Shown here: piece by piece, positions 1 to 6,092 of the stretch
Layout of the letters: each line of letters opens with the position of its first letter
Position numbering within the stretch: the stretch's first letter is position 1
Assembly: GCA_013139625.1 (NCBI GenBank)
Contig: WTAK01000047.1
Location: forward strand, 1 to 9,210
DNA from: Candidatus Delongbacteria bacterium
GTDB taxonomy: Bacteria; UBA4055
Length of the DNA stretch: 9,210 bases
Reading direction: 5' to 3'
Translations under genes and position numbers: made by a program
Notes under the pieces: model-generated
Seen by the model: the letters and a program-made list of their open reading frames with translations, nothing else
What the model was told of the DNA's origin: nothing
The model's database searches: none

Positions 1-19
1 ATACATGTGAGTTATTTTA

Positions 20-48
20 TTGATTTATATACGAAAAGTTACTATATT
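20..48 (+). promoter_or_regulatory. Putative sigma70-type promoter of the toxin-antitoxin operon
   Basis: TTGATT (20-25) and TATATT (43-48) are separated by exactly 17 nt. A transcript would start near 55, leaving a leader of about 20 nt that contains the GGAG ribosome site (64-67) of the antitoxin. The region is AT-rich, so chance matches are possible. The antitoxin can bind its own promoter in this class of systems, but no clear operator palindrome is visible here. Confidence 0.4.
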
Positions 49-73
49 ACCTATAAGAAATGCGGAGCATAAA

Positions 74-265
74 ATGCAAACAACAGAAAAAATAGAAGCT
101 GAAAATCTAATAAAAAAACTTCCTGCTGATTCAACATTTGAAGATATTCAGTATCATATTTACATTGCTGAAAAATTAAAGAAAGCCAGACTTCAGATAA
201 AAGAGGGAAAAGTATTAACGCAAAAAGAAGCTGAAAAGAGGCTGGATAAGTGGATTATAAAGTAA
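74..265 (+). CDS. Antitoxin of a RelE/ParE-type toxin-antitoxin pair
   Basis: This 63-residue acidic/basic helical protein is the likely antitoxin that binds and neutralises the toxin encoded by the next gene. The central pattern LPADSTFEDIQYHIYIAEKL followed by a segment with IKEGK and a C-terminal TQKEAEKRLDKW is typical of short antitoxins found beside RelE/ParE toxins. In that family the N-terminal part is thought to mediate dimerisation or DNA binding and the C-terminal helix to wrap the toxin. The ATG at 74 is chosen because GGAG at 64-67 lies 6 nt upstream; the frame is open further upstream from TTG at 20, but that codon falls in the putative -35 box. The last 16 nt overlap the toxin start, consistent with translational coupling. 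The family assignment rests on pattern recognition and genomic pairing; the exact subfamily is unknown. Confidence 0.8.
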   Translation: MQTTEKIEAENLIKKLPADSTFEDIQYHIYIAEKLKKARLQIKEGKVLTQKEAEKRLDKWIIK

Positions 266-561
266 TTTGGACAGACGAAGCTTTATCCGATGTTGAAGAA
301 ATTGCTGAATTTATAGAAAGAGATTCGCATTTTTATGCAAGTGTTGTTGTTACAAATATTTTAAGTACAACAAGAAAATTAGTTTCATTTCCTCATTCTG
401 GTAGTATAGTACCTGAAGAAAGCAATAATTTTTTAAGAGAACATTTTATTTATAATTATAGAGTGATTTACGAAATCATAGATTATTCAATATATGTTTT
501 AGCTGTTGTTCACGGAAGAAGGCTTTTAAACCCTGTTATTAAAGACAGGATTAAAGAGTAA
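250..561 (+). CDS. RelE/ParE-family toxin
   Basis: The 103-residue product has the RelE/ParE toxin fold signature: an N-terminal strand (YKVIWTDEA), two helices (about residues 8-45), then R63 and a beta-hairpin containing NYRVIYEI (69-76) and YVLAVVHGRR (82-91). Length is normal for the family (85-110). RelE members cleave mRNA in the ribosome and ParE members inhibit DNA gyrase; the sequence does not decide which applies, although the R-V-I-Y-E and HGRR pattern is common to the group annotated as ParE or plasmid stabilisation proteins. The start is GTG at 250, supported by AAGAGG at 236-241 with 8 nt spacing and by the 16-nt overlap with the antitoxin. Toxin-antitoxin pairs are frequent cargo of integron cassettes and other mobile arrays, which fits the repeats and recombinase to the right. 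No truncation is seen. Confidence 0.88.
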   Translation: MDYKVIWTDEALSDVEEIAEFIERDSHFYASVVVTNILSTTRKLVSFPHSGSIVPEESNNFLREHFIYNYRVIYEIIDYSIYVLAVVHGRRLLNPVIKDRIKE

Positions 562-582
562 AATTGCATTAATAAGAATAAT

Positions 583-816
583 ATGAATAATAAAATATTT
601 CGTCTACCAGAATTTACGCATAAGGCACGTGAACGGTGGGATAAAATTCCAAAAGAAATACAAACTAAGTTACTTGGTAATGCATGGTGCGGAAAATGCT
701 TGGACTCAGTCTTAATGATTCTGCAGAATGCAAAAGTAAAAACAGATATGCTACTTTTAGAAGGCAAATGCAAGACTTGTGGGAGTAAAGTTGTCAGAGT
801 TGTAGAACCTGAATGA
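583..816 (+). CDS. Small zinc-ribbon-like protein of unknown function
   Basis: The 77-residue product contains two CxxC knuckles, C36-G-K-C39 and C63-K-T-C66, separated by 23 residues, as expected for a single structural zinc site. The N-terminal third is basic and helical (HKARERWDKIPKEIQTKLL), and the C-terminus is VRVVEPE. No catalytic motif is visible. Small stand-alone proteins of this type are recurrent as unnamed genes in diverse bacteria; a nucleic-acid or protein-binding role is plausible but not shown. It begins 21 nt after the toxin stop, so it may be read from the same transcript. Only a weak purine-rich stretch precedes the ATG (AATAAGAATA, 571-580), poorer than other genes here. 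It is the last rightward gene before the palindromic repeats and could be the cargo of the cassette that those sites would bound. Confidence 0.65.
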   Translation: MNNKIFRLPEFTHKARERWDKIPKEIQTKLLGNAWCGKCLDSVLMILQNAKVKTDMLLLEGKCKTCGSKVVRVVEPE

Positions 817-913
817 TAAAATATTGTATTTATCTTTGTATTGCTGAATTGTCTTGTATATTTTAGGACCAAATTTCTTTATATTAAAAAACACCGGGAA
901 ACAATCATTAATT

Positions 914-1050
914 GCCCCTAACGTCTGAAAATACGACATATGTCGTATTTATTTTGATGTTGTGCCTATTTGAAACGGATATACGAATGTCGTATTTATT
1001 TCTAGTTTATGCCTAACTAAAACGGATATACGCCATATGTCGTATTTTTC
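914..1050. repeat. Three tandem imperfect palindromic repeats, attC-like, adjoining the recombinase gene
   Basis: Three units start with GCC at 914, 964 and 1011. Each holds the box ATGTCGTATTT (940-950, 987-997, 1037-1047; steps of 47 and 50 nt). Unit 1 has a perfect 22-bp palindrome at 929-950 with arms AAATACGACAT / ATGTCGTATTT. Unit 2 has arms ATACGA and TCGTAT around ATG (981-995). Unit 3 has an 18-bp palindrome with one mismatched pair (1028-1045). Units 2 and 3 also share AAACGGATATACG (973-985, 1020-1032). Outer ends resemble integron core sites: CCCTAAC (916-922) and GTTGTGCC (959-966) for unit 1, GTTTATGCC (1005-1013) ending unit 2, and GCCTAAC (1011-1017) opening unit 3. Units abut with no unique spacers. 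Their position between small genes and a tyrosine recombinase suggests recombination sites; this is inference. They could also act as bidirectional terminator hairpins between convergent genes. Confidence 0.75.
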
Positions 1051-1889
1051 TCCTGTACTTCCAGGTTGTCCAAAGGACTTTTAATCTGATCTATACCTTT
1101 TTTAGTTATATGTGTATAGATCTCTGTAGTTTTAGAACTGTTATGCCCTAGAAGTTCTTGTATATATCTAAGATCTGTTCCATGTTCGAGCAAATGAGTT
1201 GCAAAGCTGTGTCTTAACGCATGAACAGTAGCTTTTTTTCTTATTCCTGATATTTTTAGAGCTTTGTTGAAAACATTCTGAATACTTTTAACTGAGTACT
1301 GTCGTCCGGATTCACCTTCAAATAGATATTCTTTAGGTCTGTATTGTTTATAATATTCTCTTAACATTATTAAAAGTTTTTTTGATAAAAGTGTAGTTCT
1401 ATCCTTTTTGCCCTTGCCACCTTTCACGATGATAATATTTCTTTTTGAATCAATATCTGCAATTTTCATATTTACTGATTCACTAATCCTTAAACCTGCA
1501 GAATATATAAGGTATAAAATAGATTTATGTTTCAAGTTTTCGATTTGCCCGATCAGTTCTACGACCTCTTCTTCACTGAAGACTGTTGGTAGCTTTTGTG
1601 GTCTTTTAGCTCTTGGGATATCATAAAGCTCTCTTCTTCTACCCAGAACTTTTTCGTAATAAAATTTTATTGCATTGATGATCTGATTTTGATACCCATA
1701 AGAAAGTCCTTTTTGACTTTTTTTATAAAGAAAATCAGAAATCTGTTCTTTTGTTAAACTATCTATATTTATATCTTTAAAGTGTTCAGTAAAGATCCGA
1801 AAGCAGTGATTGTAAGATTTTATTGTGTTTTGACTATAATTCTTCAGTTTTAAAAGCTGATCGTATTTAGTTTTAGCTTCACTATTCAT
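1017..1889 (-). CDS. Tyrosine recombinase (Xer/integron-integrase-like, without the IntI-specific insertion)
   Basis: This 290-residue site-specific recombinase would cut and rejoin DNA through a 3'-phosphotyrosine. A SAM-like core-binding domain (about 8-85) is followed by the catalytic domain (about 100-272). All six active-site residues are present: R134 (AGLRISE), K159 (GGKGKKDR), H223 and R226 (VHALRHSFATHLL), H249 (LLGH) and the nucleophile Y258 (EIYTH). The ending IKSPLDNL is shared by Bacteroidota-type recombinases and resembles the RSPLD of integron integrases. The stretch between the helix at 171-183 and the HxxR box is short, so the extra patch that defines IntI is absent. The last residues, NTTYGVYPF, are encoded by palindromic repeat unit 3. 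The ATG at 1889 is chosen over an upstream extension because the extra 57 residues are hydrophobic/basic low-complexity sequence and would overlap the GNAT gene. No strong ribosome site is visible. Confidence 0.9.
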   Translation of the reverse strand: MNSEAKTKYDQLLKLKNYSQNTIKSYNHCFRIFTEHFKDINIDSLTKEQISDFLYKKSQKGLSYGYQNQIINAIKFYYEKVLGRRRELYDIPRAKRPQKLPTVFSEEEVVELIGQIENLKHKSILYLIYSAGLRISESVNMKIADIDSKRNIIIVKGGKGKKDRTTLLSKKLLIMLREYYKQYRPKEYLFEGESGRQYSVKSIQNVFNKALKISGIRKKATVHALRHSFATHLLEHGTDLRYIQELLGHNSSKTTEIYTHITKKGIDQIKSPLDNLEVQEKNTTYGVYPF

Positions 1890-1922
1890 ATTTTTACATC
1901 TAGTTTGATTTTGTAAGATATT

Positions 1923-1951
1923 AATATATATAATTGCTAAGTAATTGGCAA
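1923..1951 (-). promoter_or_regulatory. Putative promoter of the recombinase gene
   Basis: On the minus strand TTGCCA (complement of 1946-1951) and TATATT (complement of 1923-1928) are spaced by 17 nt. Transcription would begin near 1916, about 27 nt before the ATG at 1889. The -35 bases overlap those of the opposite promoter for the GNAT gene. Confidence 0.4.
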
Positions 1952-1973
1952 ACTTTTTTATCTTGATTATAAA
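1945..1973 (+). promoter_or_regulatory. Putative promoter of the GNAT gene
   Basis: TTGGCA (1945-1950) and TATAAA (1968-1973) are 17 nt apart and would give a leader of about 18 nt before the ATG at 1998. A second, weaker candidate is TTGATT (1905-1910) with TATAAT (1929-1934), spacing 18 nt. Confidence 0.42.
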
Positions 1974-1997
1974 TCCATATTTTAGTAATATCCATCT

Positions 1998-2417
1998 ATG
2001 GAAAGAATATTTCAGACAAAATACGAAGATTTTAAAGATGCTATCATTCAAGTGAGGCATATAGTATTTGTAATAGGGCAGAATGTCCCATCAGAAATAG
2101 AGATAGACGGCAAAGATCCACAATGCTTTCATGCTTTGATTACTATAGACGATACTCCTATTGCTACTGGCAGAATGGAGAAAGATGGTCATATTGGCAG
2201 GATAGCTGTCCTTGAAGAATATCGGGGAAAGCATTATGGTCAGAAGATTATGGAAAAACTTGAAGAGATCGCCAAAGAGGAAGGTATCAAGAGAGTTTAT
2301 CTTGGTTCGCAAGTTCATGCAATGAAATTTTATGCAAAGCTCGGATATATTCCTTACGGCGAATTTTATTTTGAAGCAAGTATGGAGCATCGTAAGATGG
2401 AAAAATCCATACACTAG
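1998..2417 (+). CDS. GNAT-family N-acetyltransferase (ElaA/YjcF-like)
   Basis: The 139-residue protein is a single GNAT domain that would transfer an acetyl group from acetyl-CoA to an unknown small molecule or protein amine. Motif A, which binds the pyrophosphate of CoA, is visible as HIGRIAVLEEYRGKHYG (65-81), with the R76-G-K-H-Y-G81 turn. Motif B follows as HAMKFYAKLGYIPYGEFYF (107-125). The N-terminal VFVIGQNVPSEIEIDGKD (23-40) matches the ElaA/YjcF subgroup, in which the usual form is VFVxEQxVPxExExD; here the acidic residue before Q is replaced (VIGQ). Length is normal for the subgroup. It is divergent from the recombinase and is not flanked by the palindromic repeats on its right side, so it is probably not a cassette gene. 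No convincing Shine-Dalgarno sequence precedes the ATG, unlike the housekeeping genes nearby. Confidence 0.87.
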   Translation: MERIFQTKYEDFKDAIIQVRHIVFVIGQNVPSEIEIDGKDPQCFHALITIDDTPIATGRMEKDGHIGRIAVLEEYRGKHYGQKIMEKLEEIAKEEGIKRVYLGSQVHAMKFYAKLGYIPYGEFYFEASMEHRKMEKSIH

Positions 2418-2801
2418 ACAGCCTAATTTTATTTCAATTAGTAGTTCGCAATATTTGTAAGTATTTGGATTTATCTACAACTTATTCACATGGTAGTTCA
2501 CAATGTTATTCAAAGTAATGAAAAATTGATAACTTACAGAATTCTTTTTAGAAATCGTAATAAAGTTAATGCCCACTAACAAAATATTGTTTTTTCCAAA
2601 ACGGTCACATTTCAGCCTGAGTAAGCACAATAGACACTCAAAATACATATTTTTAAATTAATGAAAACATGATTTTAGCTACTAATTCCTGTCAAGAAAA
2701 AATTTAAGAAAAAAAATAAAAAATTTAAAAATTGTAAACAGGTTGTTCACATGGTATGCTGTTTGTGAGGGAAGAGGGTAAAATAGCTTATGTTTATTAC
2801 A
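2418..2801. other. Gene-free 384-nt stretch between convergent GNAT and clpC genes
   Basis: No open frame with coding character was found. The stretch holds a short inverted repeat just after GNAT (CTAATT/AATTAG, 2423-2441), two DnaA-box-like 9-mers side by side (TTATCTACA 2471-2479 and TTATTCACA 2482-2490), a related TTGTTCACA (2743-2751), and a 15-mer repeated with two differences (2441-2455 and 2493-2507). A weak stem AACAA/TTGTT followed by four further T occurs at 2578-2595. A run of A and T at about 2695-2735 has only a few G or C. Some of this may act as terminators for the two converging genes. Confidence 0.6.
2695..2764 (-). terminator. Weak candidate terminator downstream of clpC
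   Basis: On the minus strand a 6-bp stem AAACAG/CTGTTT (2759-2764 with 2736-2741, loop 17 nt) is followed by interrupted T-runs (complement of 2695-2735). The stem is short and its loop long, so intrinsic termination here is uncertain. It is the only hairpin plus T-tract seen downstream of clpC. Confidence 0.25.
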
Positions 2802-5249
2802 TTATTTAGCTTTTTGTTTCTTTCTTGATTTTAAATTTTGATAAACAACGGAATTATTTTTAATAGTGATCTTAACAGTATCACCGTAAGAAAATTCACC
2901 GGAGATAATATTTTCCGCAATAGGATCCTGAATAATATTTTCCACAGCTCTTTTTAACGGTCTTGCTCCGTTATCAATATCATAGTATTCTTTCATAATA
3001 TATTTGATCACTGATGGAGAGACATCCAAATGGATATTATTAGACTTAAGCTTGCTCTTACATTCAGTCACATGATTGTTAATGATCTTCATTACTGCTT
3101 TCTCAGATAAGTGATTAAAGATAATAACTTCATCTATCCTATTTATAAATTCAGGTTTAAAATGTTTATTAATACTCTTATTTAAACTTCCTTTCATATT
3201 CTTCTGTTTTTCATCAAAACTTATTTTTGATCCAAAACCTATATTATCTGAATTTTTCAGAGTATCATTAGCGACATTTGATGTAAATATAATAATAGTA
3301 TTTCTAAAATCTATTTTCCTACCGTTACCATCCGTAAGATTACCTTCATCGAGTACTTGTAGTAACATTCCAAAAACATCAGGGTGAGCTTTCTCTATCT
3401 CATCAAAGAGAACAACAGAGTAAGGGTGTCTTCTAACTTTTTCACTGAGTTGACCACCTTCTCCATACCCAACATATCCCGGAGGAGAACCGATCATTTT
3501 AGACACATTGAATTTTTCCATGTATTCGGACATATCTATCTTGATAAGTGATTGGTCAGATTCAAAGATCTCTTCAGCAAGGACTTTTGCAAGTTCAGTT
3601 TTGCCGACACCTGTAGGTCCAAGGAATAAAAATGAACCAATTGGTCTATCAGGATCTTTAAAACCTGCTCTTGCTCTTTTAACTCTACGAACCACAGCTT
3701 CAATAGCATCATTCTGGTCAATAATCTTTTTTGCAATATTACTACTGATCTTCTGCAGTCTTTTACTCTCCGATACTGCTAATCTGCTAATAGGAATAGA
3801 AGTCATCATTGAAATAATATCGGTTATATCATCAACTGATATATTTAGAAATTTGGTTGAAGTAAGATTATGCCATTTTTCCATCTCCAGTTTCAATTCT
3901 TCTTTTAATGGGTTTATTTTATCTCTCAGTTCAGCAGCCTTTTCGAATTTCTGCTTATCAATATTATGTACTTTCTCTTTTGTAAGTGTATCAATTGTAT
4001 GTTCGAGCTCAGTTATCTTTGTAGGTACTTTCAAAGAAAGGTGTTTCTTAGCTCCTGCTTCATCCATAACATCAATGGCCTTATCAGGCATAAATCTATC
4101 AGTAATATACCTATCACTTAGTTCAGCAGTTGCAATAAGACTTTCATCAGAGAATTTAACTTTGTGGTGCTTTTCATAGCTAGTTCTGAGACCTTTTAAA
4201 ATTTCAACTGTTTCTTCAACAGTAGAAGGATCTACCAATACTTTCTGGAATCTTCTTTCTAATGCTCCGTCCTTTTCAATAGTGGTTCTATACTCATCTA
4301 AGGTTGTGGCACCGATACATTGGATCACACCTCGAGCTAAAGCCGGTTTAAACATATTGGAAGCATCCATTGATCCTGAAGTGCTACCTGCACCTACGAT
4401 CGTATGAATTTCATCTAAGAATAGAATTAGGTCTTTCTCATTTTCAATTTCTTTCAAGATACCTTTAATTCTTTCTTCAAATTGTCCACGGTATTTCGTT
4501 CCTGCAATAAGAAGCCCAAGATCAAGAGAAACAACTCTCTTATCTAAAAGATACTTAGGTACATTTCTATTGATTATTCTTAGTGCAAGACCTTCAACAA
4601 TAGCTGTTTTACCTGTACCGGGCTCTCCGATAAGAATAGGATTATTCTTTTTTCTACGGGAAAGTATCTGAATAATTCTACTGATCTCTTTTTCTCTGCC
4701 GATAACAGGGTCTAGCATTCCTTTTCTGGCATGCTCAGTAAGATCCACCGAGAATGAATCAATTGATGGAGTCGGAGAAATCTCATCTTCAAGAGGCAAA
4801 TTAAATTCTTGCTTTCCATTTATTCCTGCAAGTAATAATTGCTTAACTTTCTGGTAAGTAACACCGTGAAATCTAAGAATTCTTTCTGTGTATGAATTAA
4901 CTGATTTGACCAAGGCTAGTAACAGGTGCTCACTACCGGTGTACATGTTGCTAAGTTCTCTTGATTCTTGAGAAGCTTGAGATAACACTCTATCACTTTC
5001 ATGGCTTATAGGTACAAATCCTAATTTGAGTACATTTCTCTCTTTTATCATTCCATTTTCAAGATCTTTTTGTAGGGATATAAGATTGGTATTGAGTTTT
5101 TTCAATATATTTATAGCTGTGCCTTCATTGGCACGTAATATTCCAAGCATAAGATGACCGGGATAAACGGTATCTTGACCTAATTTTAAAGTTATTTCTT
5201 TAGATAGTCTTATTATTTTTGACATTCTTGATGATAGGTTGTTATCCAT
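2802..5249 (-). CDS. clpC: ATP-dependent Clp protease ATP-binding subunit ClpC
   Basis: ClpC is a cytoplasmic two-ring AAA+ unfoldase that feeds proteins into ClpP. The 815-residue length is typical. In order: Clp N-terminal double repeat (about 1-145); first AAA module with Walker A GEPGTGKT (208-215), pore-loop Y253 (KYRG), Walker B ILFLDE (275-280) and arginines R332/R333; a UVR-type coiled motif FEKAAELRDKINPLKEEL (435-452); second AAA module with Walker A GPTGVGKT (544-551), pore-loop GYVGY (591-595), Walker B VVLFDE (612-617), R704 (INRIDE) and sensor-2 GARPLKR (761-767). The tripeptide IGF (670-672) matches the ClpP-docking loop, arguing for a protease partner rather than a ClpB disaggregase; the short UVR-bearing middle region also fits ClpC. 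The ATG at 5249 is set by AGGAG (5257-5261), 7 nt upstream. It follows cvpA by 37 nt. No ClpP or McsB gene lies in the window. Confidence 0.96.
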   Translation of the reverse strand: MDNNLSSRMSKIIRLSKEITLKLGQDTVYPGHLMLGILRANEGTAINILKKLNTNLISLQKDLENGMIKERNVLKLGFVPISHESDRVLSQASQESRELSNMYTGSEHLLLALVKSVNSYTERILRFHGVTYQKVKQLLLAGINGKQEFNLPLEDEISPTPSIDSFSVDLTEHARKGMLDPVIGREKEISRIIQILSRRKKNNPILIGEPGTGKTAIVEGLALRIINRNVPKYLLDKRVVSLDLGLLIAGTKYRGQFEERIKGILKEIENEKDLILFLDEIHTIVGAGSTSGSMDASNMFKPALARGVIQCIGATTLDEYRTTIEKDGALERRFQKVLVDPSTVEETVEILKGLRTSYEKHHKVKFSDESLIATAELSDRYITDRFMPDKAIDVMDEAGAKKHLSLKVPTKITELEHTIDTLTKEKVHNIDKQKFEKAAELRDKINPLKEELKLEMEKWHNLTSTKFLNISVDDITDIISMMTSIPISRLAVSESKRLQKISSNIAKKIIDQNDAIEAVVRRVKRARAGFKDPDRPIGSFLFLGPTGVGKTELAKVLAEEIFESDQSLIKIDMSEYMEKFNVSKMIGSPPGYVGYGEGGQLSEKVRRHPYSVVLFDEIEKAHPDVFGMLLQVLDEGNLTDGNGRKIDFRNTIIIFTSNVANDTLKNSDNIGFGSKISFDEKQKNMKGSLNKSINKHFKPEFINRIDEVIIFNHLSEKAVMKIINNHVTECKSKLKSNNIHLDVSPSVIKYIMKEYYDIDNGARPLKRAVENIIQDPIAENIISGEFSYGDTVKITIKNNSVVYQNLKSRKKQKAK

Positions 5250-5266
5250 TGTGTATCTCCTAGGGG

Positions 5267-5286
5267 AGACGTGATAAATCACGTCT
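5267..5286. repeat. Perfect 9-bp inverted repeat between cvpA and clpC
   Basis: Arms AGACGTGAT and ATCACGTCT flank a two-base AA centre. In the leftward transcript this hairpin begins immediately after the cvpA stop codon (5287-5289) and ends 5 nt before the clpC ribosome site (5257-5261). No T-run follows, so it is unlikely to terminate. It could protect the upstream message, tune clpC translation, or be an operator. It does not match CIRCE or CtsR consensus sites. It shares the core TGAT-TT-ATCA (minus-strand reading) with the hairpin after rpsU. Confidence 0.6.
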
Positions 5287-5979
5287 TTACAGGTTTAGTT
5301 TTTCTTTTGTTTCTTCGACAGTATCAGTGAGTAATCTTTTCACACTTCCTACAAATGGATCCATTAGTGTTGAAATTTTATATGCACCATATCCCAATCT
5401 TGAGAAAGTTGGGGAACTATTATCTGTAGTTTTATCGTAATTTAGAGAATTATTCCATTTTTGACTTTCCAGTGAATCTCTTATAGCCGCCAAATTTTCA
5501 TCATCATTTGTTAAGTCCATAGCAAGATCAATACCTTCTTCTATAATATTATCTGTGTCAAGATCAGGCGTTACATTGTTTTGAATAAAATCATCACCAA
5601 CAGGGATCAACCTTACAATCAGAAGTACAACTGTTGCTATCATAAAACCTTTGATCCCTCCAAAGAAAGCTCCAATAATTCTATTTGGTAAAGATGTAAG
5701 AATAATATTTGTAGTTTTTGTTAAGATCCTTCCTATTATAAAAAAGAATAAGAATATCAAAGCAAAAGATATTATCCCTGAAAGAAAACCGATTAATTCG
5801 TTATGAGTATCTAATGAATTTTTAGCGTAATTATTTATTAGTCTGCTGATAGGAGTGTTTAGTGCAATCGCTGCAAATAATCCTATGATCTGGAATATTT
5901 CAGTAATAAATCCTCTTTTGAATCCTACGATCGTAAAGATCCCCATTATTACCAAAACTATTATATCAATGTAGTGCAT
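5287..5979 (-). CDS. cvpA: CvpA-family inner-membrane protein
   Basis: The 230-residue product belongs to the CvpA family of membrane proteins, named for colicin V production but widely distributed, with a general envelope role that is poorly defined. Four hydrophobic segments are visible at about 4-20, 27-45, 62-84 and 102-125. Family hallmarks are D5 in the first segment, the G19-F-K-R-G23 turn, and the LPNRIIGAFFGGIKG stretch (97-111). A polar tail of about 100 residues with many Asp, Asn and Ser follows and is probably cytoplasmic or periplasmic; it has no recognised domain and is long compared with the minimal family length of 160-180. The ATG at 5979 is supported by AAGGTA (5987-5992), 7 nt upstream. 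The gene precedes clpC closely, suggesting an operon. It is separated from rpsU by a strong terminator, so it should have its own promoter, but none is clear. Confidence 0.88.
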   Translation of the reverse strand: MHYIDIIVLVIMGIFTIVGFKRGFITEIFQIIGLFAAIALNTPISRLINNYAKNSLDTHNELIGFLSGIISFALIFLFFFIIGRILTKTTNIILTSLPNRIIGAFFGGIKGFMIATVVLLIVRLIPVGDDFIQNNVTPDLDTDNIIEEGIDLAMDLTNDDENLAAIRDSLESQKWNNSLNYDKTTDNSSPTFSRLGYGAYKISTLMDPFVGSVKRLLTDTVEETKEKLNL

Positions 5980-6052
5980 TGAAAATACCTTATTAATAAA
6001 ACTTATGATAATGTAACTAATCTAAGGCAAAAAAAAAGAAAAACCCTGACAT

Positions 6053-6083
6053 AAAAAAAGGGGACGGTTTGAAACCGTCCCCT
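6053..6083 (-). terminator. Strong intrinsic terminator of rpsU
   Basis: A perfect 12-bp inverted repeat (6059-6070 and 6072-6083, arms AGGGGACGGTTT / AAACCGTCCCCT, single-base centre) is followed on the minus strand by seven T (complement of 6053-6059, the innermost also pairing in the stem). It lies about 30 nt past the rpsU stop. No T-run exists on the plus-strand side, so it acts on leftward transcripts only. It separates rpsU from the cvpA-clpC unit. Confidence 0.9.
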
Positions 6084-6092
6084 ACAAATAAT

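Noticed and set aside
1..60. Decayed copy of the palindromic repeat at the left window edge (ATACATGT ... ATATACG)
   Set aside because: Similarity is limited to AT-rich words without the GTCGTAT arm; the true edge lies beyond the window and cannot be judged.
510..872. Leftward open frame across the toxin end and the zinc-ribbon gene
   Set aside because: It overlaps two better-supported rightward genes, has no domain pattern and no ribosome site.
914..1050. CRISPR-like regularity of three repeats at 47-50 nt spacing
   Set aside because: The units abut and are themselves nearly the full period, so there are no unique spacers, and no cas gene is present.
1017..1889. Canonical integron integrase IntI
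   Set aside because: The region between the K159 box and the HxxR box lacks the extra helix patch that marks IntI, and the sites lie at the 3' end of the gene instead of a 5' attI.
1890..2060. A 57-residue N-terminal extension of the recombinase
   Set aside because: It would overlap the start of the GNAT gene, erase the promoter region, and adds low-complexity sequence with no counterpart in the recombinase fold.
2091..2414. Leftward open frame antisense to the GNAT gene
   Set aside because: It is the complement of a clear acetyltransferase and shows no protein-family features.
2578..2626. A fourth, degenerate attC-like unit (ACTAAC ... AAAACGG ... ACATTT)
   Set aside because: Only short scattered matches remain, the ATACG/CGTAT palindrome is absent and the spacing differs; chance is sufficient in AT-rich DNA.
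3508..4179. Long open frame antisense to clpC (223 codons)
   Set aside because: It lies fully inside the well-conserved clpC frame on the other strand, has no family features and is explained by clpC codon composition.
5267..5286. Heat-shock operator (CIRCE or CtsR site) in front of clpC
   Set aside because: The repeat matches neither TTAGCACTC-N9-GAGTGCTAA nor the GGTCAAA heptad pair; it also lies between cvpA and clpC rather than at a promoter.
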